This document shows positions 55,303 to 64,000 of a stretch of DNA of 64,000 nucleotides, in pieces. The translations under genes and the position numbers were made by a program. The notes under the pieces are model-generated. The model was not told the origin of the DNA, ran no database searches, and saw only the letters and a list, made by a program, of their open reading frames with translations. How positions within the stretch are numbered: position 1 is the first letter of the stretch; each line of letters opens with the position of its first letter. The stretch is taken from positions 181,347,001-181,411,000 of the forward strand of contig NC_091246.1 of the NCBI RefSeq assembly GCF_042477335.2, in the 5' to 3' direction. The stretch is from Ovis canadensis (lineage: Eukaryota; Chordata; Mammalia; Artiodactyla; Bovidae).

Positions 55303-56590
55303 CAGATACTGGTTGGACTGGAGTAGTTTTTAACATCTCCCTGCTGAGGCTACTGTGGCTGCAGCAGGTTGAGGATGTATGTTTGTAGGTGAAAATCTCA
55401 GAAAAAGGAATGGCAGCTCTTTCAAGTGAAGGGAAACAAGTGGGAAAGCCAGTGGGGATGGGGGATGCAGGGCCCTTATCTCTCCCTCCCCCCACACCCC
55501 CACCCTCCCCTCTCCCTCTGCCTCCTCTTGGGCCAACAGATCCAGGGTTCCATTGATCCAGACTCACTCATGGCTGTTAGGAGGGTGCGTCTTCCCAGTC
55601 CCCAGGCTTACAACGAGCTGTTGTTTCCAGCCCACAGTAGAGGAGGGGTCTTAGCAGCTGCCTGCTTGTTCTGCTTCCCGTCTCCCTGCATTCTGCACAC
55701 AGCCTTTAATTAAAATGTGGCCAGGGTGTATTAGCACAGAGGTGTCCTTGTCGCACAGCCCCGGCGCTGACTCAGGGAAGCTGGGCAGTGAGCCCTCTGG
55801 ACTCATTAGGCTGGGTGGGTCCTTGCCCCCTCCTTGCTTGTGTCTGGGCTCTGCTAACAAGCCTTCCAGAGTCCTGTGGGAAACTCCTGAGGGCTTTTCC
55901 TTTTGCCTCTCAGGCTCTTTCCAGGCACAGTTGTTAGCCGGTGGGACAAGAAGGGGTTTTCTGGTCTGCTTGTGCTTAATGACTGTGATCTGGTCCTCTG
56001 GGGATTTCCCCTTGAAGGTGAAGTTTCTGGCAGAGTCCTCCTTGACGAGAGGTTATTTCCTGGAGCCTCGTCCTGAGGGCTGAAGATGAGGTTGAAGGGA
56101 CTGAGAGGACTCTCCTTTTCCCAGTAAAGGAAGCTGTTTCTCACTTTCTGCTGTTTCCTCCTGCGTGTCCTTCTAGGCTGTGGCTGTGTCCATCCAGTCC
56201 TTAGCGAGAGCCTGTTGCCTGTCTGGTGTTCTGGGTACCACAGAGAACACTAGGGCCTGGGACAGTTTGTCATTCCCTTGATAAGCTTGGGTCTAATGGG
56301 GAGGGGATTCTGTGGACGCTGGAGCAAGTGATAGGGTAGTGGGGTAGGGCAGATAACCTGTCAGACACATAGGATGCTCAAGAAAGATATCGCTGGTCTG
56401 TTAGAGAAAGGACAGTCTGCAGCCTCCCCAAGAAAGAATGAAAGGAAAGTCAGAGCTATGAATGCAGAAGCTAAGGCTGTCCCGAGGCCGGAGTGCAGGA
56501 AGACTTAGGAGGGGCTTTGGAAACTAAGGTTTTGGAATAAAGTAAATGCACTAGAGGATTTTACCTTCAGTGAAGAGATGGACCAGAATA

Positions 56591-56605
56591 CCCCCCCCCC
56601 CCCCC
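56591..56605. repeat. Poly(C) tract, 15 C
   Basis: Uninterrupted C-run in intron 2. Confidence 0.95.
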
Positions 56606-56719
56606 AATCAACCCAGGAAGACCACTCAACTCTGTGTGTGGGGAGGCTTCTACTAGAATTTGTAACCATGGGAATGACTTGTGCTCATTTGTTTTTGAAA
56701 TTTTCATAGGTTGCTTTCC

Positions 56720-57270
56720 TAAGAAATAGACTCTGACTCGGCGAGTCACTGCAGGAGGTTTATTAGGAATGGGGGCTGGGAGAGGCTCTCAGGAGAATTT
56801 CTGAAAGGAAGCAAGGGAAGCAGGATTGGGCCGGGGGAGAAGTTGAACGACAGCGCTGTTATCTCAGAGACTTTCCCATGGGGACTTGGAGCCGGGATGG
56901 CCATTCAGAATTGTCTTATTGAACCAAGGTCGCTAGACTCGTCATTGGTATGGGCTGCCCCAGGGAGAAGCATGACCTTGGGAGAGGCAGCTTCCTTCAG
57001 TAGAGGGCGGATCCAGGAGAGGGATGAGCTGTGAGCCATTGGCAGCCCTCATTCCTGGCAGCTGAAGGAATGAATGGGGAGTCCCTGAGGGAGAATCCAG
57101 GGGGTACACCATGGTGTCCTATATAGGTGCTCATCCTGCCCGGGTATCCTAGGAACCCTCAAGCTGAGATACTGACATGGATATGGTTCCATGTTGTAAA
57201 GACCCCTGGAATGCCTGAAAGAAGCAAGTGTAGAACCTCCACTAAGTCCCAGTAGCCTCACATGGATGAC
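56720..57270 (+). mobile_element. Possible ancient repeat
   Basis: 'cactgcaggaggtttattag', 'ggctctcaggagaatttctg' and 'aagttgaacgacagcgctgt' resemble an old mammalian repeat that I cannot name. Confidence 0.3.
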
Positions 57271-57529
57271 ACGCCACCAATGCTGAGCTCATAATCCAAC
57301 ATTAGGAAGCTCCTGAGAAAGGATTTTAACTAGATGACTAAGTCATACAACAGCATGATTAGAACTCGATGAGAAGAGACTCTGATAGAATCTGTAAAAT
57401 GCATATATTAAATGAATAGACAATAAAAAAAGGAATCAAGCATGTGAAGGACACTGAAAAGAACAACTGGGAAACAAACAAATAAATATGTATTTTTGTT
57501 GTTTTTATGGAAGCCATAGCATGAATGTA

Positions 57530-57648
57530 GTTTTGTTTTTTGCTGCACCGCACAGCATGAAGGATCTTAGGTCCCTGACCAGGGGCTGAACCTGTGCCCC
57601 CTGCATTGAGAGCGCAGAGTTGTAACCACTGCACCACCAAAGAAGTTC
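57530..57648 (-). mobile_element. CHR-type SINE fragment
   Basis: 'ttgctgcaccgcacagcatg', 'gaccaggggctgaacctgtg' and 'ccactgcaccaccaaagaag'. Confidence 0.82.
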
Positions 57649-58117
57649 CATGTGGGTGTGGTCTTTAAAGTTAAGAACTGTAACGGCACCACGCCCCCCC
57701 ATCCCTGCCCTGCCCCCACAACTCTCCTCTCTGTTTCCTCCTCATCTCCATGCTGGCAATCACTTGGCCTCTCTTGTTGATTCTTTTCTTATACCTTTAA
57801 AAATAACAGGCTTCTAATGCCAGTTCTTGAATTTTTGTTGTTAAGGTATTGCTTGTTGACTTCCCAGCAGGGAAGAAGATAATTTACTCTCTCCTCTCCT
57901 CCTGGCCCCACAGAGACATGCTGACTTCCCGAATTCCCATCCTTGCATAATAGTTATGGTTTGCATTATTATGCCTACATAAATCTTGCTCACTGAGCTA
58001 TATGGCAAAGAATGATTGCCTCTTTCCTGCACCATTTTTTATTTTCTCCGGTTTTAGTATTTGATATGTAAGTTCTGCTTTGTTTGTTCCTATGTTTACT
58101 TTTCCCTGCATCTCTTT

Positions 58118-58392
58118 ATTCCTGAAAAATCATTTATTTGTCTTCGTTGCTGCTCTTGGGCTTTCTTTGGCTGCGGCAAGAGGGTCGATTCTGTTTGTGG
58201 TGCGCGGGCTTCTCACCGCTGTGGCTTCTCTCGGTGCAGAGTGCGGGGTCTAGGACATGCGGGTTTCAGTGGTTGCAGCACACGGGCTTAATTGCCCCAC
58301 GGTATGTGGAATCTTCCCCAACCAGGGACTGAACCCGTGTCCCCTGCACTGGCAGGCAGATTCTCAACCACTGGACCACCAGGGAAGTCCCT
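58118..58392 (-). mobile_element. CHR-type SINE, full length
   Basis: 'tttggctgcggcaagagggt', 'aaccagggactgaacccgtg' and 'ccactggaccaccagggaag'. Target-site duplication ctgcatctcttt at 58106-58117 and 58393-58404. Confidence 0.94.
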
Positions 58393-59319
58393 CTGCATCT
58401 CTTTCTTATTAAGTTATAATTCAGCATTTTTATGTCAACCTCAGCTGCTTTGTAATATTTTCAGATGCATCAATAATTCTGTCAGTGTTTTCTTGAAGAA
58501 ATCTCTTTCAGAGCTGTTTGACATTTGTTAATCTGTTTGGTTGCCCTTTCTATTTGATGGGCATCCTAACATCCTGCATCCTAGCATCACCCTTCACCAC
58601 GGATTTGGGCATTCCCTGTATTTCTCCTCTGTTGAGTCCCCTGTTTCCTGGATGCCATGTTTTTCTCTTCTTTGGTTGACACGCTTATCTTCTCTTAGCT
58701 CCCCTAGGAAGAAGCACATGGGAAGGGAAGCTTTTTCAAGCCTAAAATGTCATTAATATATCCTGACACTTGACTGATGGCTTAATAGAAAATTCTCAGT
58801 ACAAATGATGTTCCTTAAGAGTTTTGAAGCTCTTATTTCTAGGGTTACTATTTAAGTCCTAAACCTTTCTAAATCATAATCCTTTGTATGAGACTTGCTG
58901 TGGTAGGGTCTTTTTCATAAATGTATGCCCCTCCTTTCTATTTTTTTTTTCCCATTTATCTTTTTCTGTCTCTCTGCTCTACATTCTGGGAAATTTCCTC
59001 TACTTTATACTCCTATGTTTGTATTGAGCTTTTCATTCTTACTGTCAAGTTTATTTTTAATTGCCTGAGTGTGCCTTTTAAAAAGTCCTCCAACTCTTGT
59101 GTTACTGATCTTTTTCGTAGACCTTTTCTGATCTTTTTGGGAAAATGTTAATGACATTTAAAAAAATCTTTTTCTGGTTCTTATATTGTCTTTCTCTGAG
59201 GCGCTATTTTTTCCATTTTCCTTGGGTTTATTGTTTTTGTGAGGAGTCCTGTGAGCGGTGATCCTTGATAGGTCTGCTCATATTAAGAGTGGGTGTTAAA
59301 AAAAGTAGATGTGTACCCT

Positions 59320-59805
59320 ATGTTCATAGCAACACTATTTATGTTAGCCATCCCTCCCAAAAAACCCCCAAAAATACAATAGTCAAGACATGGAAACAAC
59401 CTAAATGTCTATCAATAATGAATGGATAAAGAAGGTATGTGTATATGCTACAATGGAATACTACTCAGCCACGAAAAAGAATGAAACAATGCATTTGGGA
59501 GCAACATGGGTGGACTAGAGATTATCATTCTAAGTGAAGTCAGGCAAATACCATGTGCTATCACTTCTGTGTGGAATCTAAACTATGACACGATGAACTT
59601 ACATATGAGACAGACTCACAAACATAGGGAACAGACTTGTGGTGGCCAATGGGAGGGGCGTGGGGGAAGGATGGATTGGGAGTTGGGGACTAGCAGGTTG
59701 AAACTATTATACCGAGAATGGATAAACAACAAGGTCCTACTGTAAGGCACAGGGAACTAATTTCAGTATCCTGTGATAAACCATAATAAAAAAGATTAAA
59801 AGACA
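59320..59805 (+). mobile_element. L1 3' end (ORF2 end and 3' UTR)
   Basis: 'acatggaaacaacctaaatg', 'acaatggaatactactcagc', 'aaagaatgaaacaatgcatt' and 'acaaggtcctactgtaaggc' are standard L1 3' sequence, sense to TMEM163. It carries a potential aataaa near 59785. Confidence 0.85.
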
Positions 59806-60489
59806 AAAATAGTAGGTGTTTAAAAGCTGACTGGAGTTGTGAATATATGGGTGGACTTTGTGTTGGACTGTTTTGTTGGGTGGATCCCAGTTTAATGCTT
59901 CCTGGTCCTTCCTCCTGGGCTTCCCAAGTTGCCCAGAGAAGGGCTTTCTGATCTGCATGGAGGGTAGACACTTACTGCTTGAATTATGTGTGCTGAGTTG
60001 AGGTGGAAGATTGAGATCTCATCATTCTATTTGCAATTCTTCACTTGGTCTGCTGGGTGAGAGTTCAGTTTGATTTTCCCACCTTTAGCTGAGTCTGGTG
60101 TTCCTCAAATAAGAAACTGTTGTACCTTCTTCAGAGCATAGATCTCTAATGTCTGACAGGAGTTGGGGAGGGAACCTGGAAAGGGCTTTTAAAATAGACT
60201 TTGAACCAGTCATTCTGTTTTCAGTTTTCTCTTTGTTACACTGTGCTACCAATTCTGTTTTTTCTTCAGTGCCCTGAATGTAAATTGAGTTGGCTTTTTG
60301 CTTTCACACTGCTGTCTTAGGAATTTGCTTTCTGGAGTCTGTTAAATCAATTACTAGTTGCCCATATGTTTTCTAGCATCTAAAAATTGTTTTTGTTGCT
60401 TCTTCCATTTTCTTTTTCTGATGGGTTTGTCTTTTTTTTTTTTTTAATCTTTCTACTCTTAGTTTAGAATTTTTTTTAGGAGAAGCAGA

Positions 60490-60685
60490 GGGGCTTCCCT
60501 AGTGGCTCAAATGGTAAACCTTTAGTGCAGGAGACCCAGGTTTAATCCCTGGGTCAGAAGATCTGCTGGAGAAGGAAATGGCTGCCCATTCCAGTACTCT
60601 TGCCTGGAAAATCCCATGGACGGAGGAGCCTGGTAGGCTACAGTCTATGGGGTTGCAAAGAGCTGGACACAACTGAGTGACTTCA
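60490..60685 (+). mobile_element. Bov-tA SINE
   Basis: 'gggcttccctagtggctcaa' head and 'aactgagtgacttca' end. Confidence 0.92.
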
Positions 60686-61109
60686 GGAAAAACAAAAGTA
60701 ACCGTGAGGAACCATCCTGCCATATTTCCCTGGAAGTGGCACACACAGCAGTTTATCGTGAAAATATATGAAGTGAATTAGAAACCAATCAGAAATAGTG
60801 AACCAGAATATAGTCTGAGAAACTTACTCAGAATGTGGCCCAGAGTGATACTTCTCTTTCATGTTTTCTAAGAGACATGAAATTATGAAAATTTCTAATG
60901 TAAATGAATAAGAATTCTAAAAGTAGAAAAAAGAGGAAATGGAGAATAGTCATTGTTTTTAGAGGTGTCTGAGACTGTTTTGGAATTGATGGAAATTTAA
61001 AAATTGATGTCTTTGAACTATATCATGCTGACCATTGTGTGACTTGATGTCAGAGATTTTAAAATAAGAAAGAAAAGTACACTAAAAACATGTCTCTTTC
61101 ATTAAAAAA

Positions 61110-61185
61110 AGTGCTGGTCACAACCTATCAAACTGATTTTATGTGCCACCAATGGGTTGTAACTTTCAGTTTAAAGAACACTCAC
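61110..61185 (-). mobile_element. hAT-type MITE fragment
   Basis: 'gtgctggtcacaacctatca' and 'ccaatgggttgtaactttca' followed by 'gtttaaagaacact' resemble a Charlie-type terminus. Short and diverged. Confidence 0.4.
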
Positions 61186-61450
61186 CCAGTGGGTCAATAT
61201 GGAACCATGCATCCAACAAGTCTGTTTAACGCTATGGAACGTTTATAAATGTGACCACTTCCATGGTTATGAAAGAAGTCTCAGTTACTAAGAATTTGTA
61301 TTTTACAGTGTTCTTTATTCACAATGCAATGAACATTTGAAATAGCATGTAGCTAAAATGCTTCTGTATGTCACAACATATGTGGGAAATTAACACCTTT
61401 CTGAGTATCACAAGGGGGAGAGGTGCTAAATATTTAAAAATATTTAGAAC

Positions 61451-62074
61451 TTCAGTTCAGTTCAGTTCAGTTGCTCAGTCGTGTCCGACTCTTTGCGACC
61501 CCATGAATCGCAGCACGCCAGGCCTCCCTGTCCATCACCAACCCCTGGAGTTCACTCAGACTCACGTCCATCGAGTCAGTGATGCCATCCAGCCACCTCA
61601 TCCTCTGTTACCCCTTCTCCTCCTGCCCCCAATCCCTCCCAGCATCAGAGTCTTTTCCAGTGAGTCAACTCTTCGCATGAGGTGGCCAAAGTACTGGAGT
61701 TTCAGCTTTAGCATCATTTCTTCCAAAGAACACCCAGGACTGATCTTCAGAATGGACCGGTTGGATCTCCTTGCAGTCCAAGGGACTCTCAAGAGTCTTC
61801 TCCAACACCACAGTTCAAAAGCATCAATTCATCGGTGCTCAGCCTTCTTCACAGTTCAACTCTCACATCCATACATGACCACTGGAAAAACTATAGCCTT
61901 GACTAGATGGACCTTAGTCGGCAAAGTAATGTCTCTGCTTTTGAATATACTATCTAGGTTGGTCATAACTTTCCTCCCAAGGAGTAAGCGTCTTTTAATT
62001 TCGTGGCTGCAGTCACCATCTGCAGTGATTTTGGAGCCCCCTAAAATAAAGTCTGACACTGTTTCCTCATCTAT
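61451..62074 (-). mobile_element. BovB LINE 3' fragment, low divergence
   Basis: Starts with four TTCAG tail units and ends at 'gtctgacactgtttcctcat'. An open frame covers much of the C-terminal region. Antisense to TMEM163. Confidence 0.94.
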
Positions 62075-62440
62075 ACTATGTAAAACAAGAGACTAAGAAA
62101 CAGAAAAGCAGTAAATCCAAAATAGGTGAAAGGAAGAAAACAGTACATTTAAGAGTACAAATTAATGAAAGAGAAAAAGATAAAATAGAATCAATAATAC
62201 TAAAAGCTGTTTAAGACTAATAAAATTAGGTTCAGCTCTAGACAAACCAATCATAACAGAAAAGGAAGAAAGGAAAAGTAATTGCAAGTTAAATGAGGAG
62301 TAATAACTAGGAATAAAGAAAAACATAGTCAATCAGACTATTTACAGTTTTATGCCCATAAATTTGGAAGCTTAGGTGAAATGCATAGTTTTCTAGAATC
62401 ATAATCTGTTATGATTGACTCAAGGAAAAAAGTGACCAAA

Positions 62441-62566
62441 ATGGCAACCCACTCCAGTGTTCTTGCCTGGAAAATCCCACGGATGGAGGAGCCTGGTTAC
62501 AGTGTACAGACTACAGTCCATGGGGTCACAGAGAGTCGGACACGACTGAGCGACTTCACTTTCATG
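62441..62566 (+). mobile_element. Bov-A monomer fragment
   Basis: 'aaatggcaacccactccagt' to 'gagcgacttcactttcatgc', with a small insertion ('acagtgtacagact') in the body. Confidence 0.85.
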
Positions 62567-62598
62567 CTTGATTTAAGTTAAAAAAGTTAATCTAAGCC

Positions 62599-62837
62599 AT
62601 TGGTTCTCATCCAGGGATGATTTTACACCTAACTCTGTGCCCCCTCCTTTCCCAGAGGACATTTGGCAATGTCAGGAGACACATTTGGTTGTCACAACTG
62701 GCGCAAGGAATGCTACTATCATCTGGTTGGCAGAGGCCAGGGATGCTGCTAAACATCCCAAAATGCGTGGGGCAGTCTCCTGCAAAACAAAGAATTACCT
62801 GGCTCAAAATGTCAATAGTGCAAGGTTGAGAAACTCT
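62599..62837 (+). mobile_element. hAT-Charlie-type MITE
   Basis: 'cattggttctcatccaggga' start, 'ggacatttggcaatgtcagg', 'tgctgctaaacatcccaaaa' and the end 'ggttgagaaactctg'. The termini are roughly inverted. Confidence 0.78.
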
Positions 62838-62974
62838 GATCTAGGCCAACATGGTTTTATAGGTGGTTTTATGAATACATAAGGGTTAGATAATCCCATT
62901 CTTATGTATTCTGTTTCACTGAAAAAAAAGGAATACTTCCCATATAATTTTTAAAAAATTTATTGTTAATGAAT

Positions 62975-63073
62975 TTTGGCCAGGCCATGTGGCATGGGGG
63001 GTCTGTCTAACCAGAGATGGTACCTACACCCTCTGCACTGGAGTCTTAACCAAGGGACTGCCAGTGAAGTCCT
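62975..63073 (-). mobile_element. CHR-type SINE fragment
   Basis: 'ggccatgtggcatggggggt', 'ccctctgcactggagtctta' and 'aagggactgccagtgaagtc'. Confidence 0.65.
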
Positions 63074-63199
63074 CAATGTTATTTTGAGGGTAGTACTACG
63101 TTGATACCAAAAACGAAAGACCTTAGAGAAGAATTTACAGATAAGCAAGCTGAATCTGTGTTTATATAACAAAACAGTAAATAACCATCTTTACCACAT

Positions 63200-63722
63200 T
63201 GTGTTAATTTTAGAATGCAAGGATGGTGTAGTCAGAAGAGTTATTATGCAATTTACCATGTTTGTAAATTAAGAGGAAAAGTCATAGTGTCTTTCGGTAG
63301 ATATACAAAAGGCATTTGATAGAATTCAAGGCAAGATAAAACTTTAGCCAAGAAGGGAATTACCCTGATAAAGACTATCTAACTTAAAATGTTAACACTT
63401 GTAAGTGGTAAATATTAGAAGCAATCCTGTAAAATCTAGAATGAAGATAAGGATGCTGCTGTTATCACTTTTCTCCAACATTATTTTTGATGTTCCAGCC
63501 AGTGCAGTAAGGCAAGGAAAAGAAACAAAAGTACATACATAGACTGGAGATGGGGAAAATAAGAAACCAGCTTTGTCCATGGATAGTATAGTCTACTCTA
63601 CATAGAAAAGAAGACAGTTGGCAGACACCATTAAAAGAAATGAGAAATTTCAGCAAGGTTGATGTGGATGAGTAGAAGTTTAACATACAGAAATCAAGTG
63701 TGTTCCTGTACAATAGCAACAC
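63200..63722 (+). mobile_element. Old L1 ORF2 fragment
   Basis: 'aaggcatttgatagaattca' (RT palm region) and 'tggatgagtagaagtttaac' with 'atacagaaatcaagtgtgtt' follow L1 ORF2 order, with frames broken. Confidence 0.65.
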
Positions 63723-63742
63723 AGTTGCTTAAAGTTGTTTTT

Positions 63743-64000
63743 AAGTTGCTCAGTCGTGTCCAGCTTTTTGTGAACTCATGGACTGCAACACAGCAGGCTT
63801 CCCTGTCCATCACCAACTCCTGGAGCTTGCTCCAACTCATGTCCATTGAGTCAGTGATGCTATCCAACCATCTCATCCTGTGTCATCCCTTTCTCCTCCT
63901 GCCTTCAATCTTTCCCAGCATCAGGGTCTTTTCCAGTGAATTGGCTCTTTGCATCAAGTGGCCAAAACATTGGAGTTTCAGCTTCAACATCAGTCCTTCC
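63743..64000 (-). mobile_element. BovB LINE, cut by window edge
   Basis: Reverse BovB 3' end from 'agttgctcagtcgtgtccag' to the edge. It adjoins the old L1 fragment. Confidence 0.9.

Larger units (their letters stand above)
48368..64000 (+). other. TMEM163: TMEM163 intron 2 (5' part)
   Basis: Starts with the consensus donor gtgagt. At least 15.6 kb without a recognisable TMEM163 exon. From 48368 to 52228 it is unique-looking, AT-rich sequence with a T-run at about 49426-49442 and a degenerate GT tract near 50700. From 52.2 kb on it contains BOV-A2, L2, BovB, CHR, L1, Bov-tA and hAT repeats, listed individually. The stretches 52515-53759, 55315-56590, 58405-59319 and 60686-61109 have nothing I can name. 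Confidence 0.8.

Overview
The window is nuclear DNA from a ruminant, most likely a bovid. It carries dozens of BovB (RTE) LINE copies ending in the (ACTGA)n tail, Bov-tA SINEs (a tRNA-Glu-like head joined to a Bov-A body), BOV-A2 SINEs ending in (CAG)n, CHR-type tRNA SINEs and a ruminant-type L1. This combination is specific to ruminants. I cannot separate cattle, yak, sheep and goat from the sequence alone. Nothing looks bacterial, viral or plasmid-like.

The one real multi-exon gene is the 5' end of TMEM163 on the + strand. A CpG island (about 41.56-42.56 kb) carries exon 1 (ATG at 42064, donor at 42260). Exon 2 lies at 48248-48367 and encodes the start of the first membrane segment. Intron 1 is 5,988 bp, and intron 2 starts at 48368 and runs off the right edge. 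The later exons, which hold most of the cation-diffusion-facilitator-like membrane domain, are outside the window.

Left of the promoter (1-41 kb) is intergenic sequence dominated by layered retroelements. Two retrocopies of RNA-machinery genes stand out. One is a U6 snRNA copy (8472-8575) fused directly to a 5'-truncated L1 3' end (7407-8471), the pair bounded by one 11-bp target-site duplication; this is a U6/L1 chimera made in a single insertion. The other is a processed copy of SNU13/NHP2L1 (ORF 11479-11865, minus strand) with an uninterrupted 128-codon frame, a homopolymer tail and 16-bp duplications, inserted in an older L1. A solo LTR (36534-37044) sits inside a 2.3-kb BovB. Compound Bov-tA SINEs, MER5/hAT and mariner miniature transposons, MIR and L2 relics fill much of the rest.

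The introns of TMEM163 hold the same repeat classes plus long stretches with nothing I recognise. I found no operon, CRISPR array, defence system or novel coding system. The interesting content is retrotransposition history (chimeras, nesting, intact retrocopy) and details of the TMEM163 5' end. Repeat family names rest on remembered consensus sequences and boundaries are approximate unless a target-site duplication is quoted.
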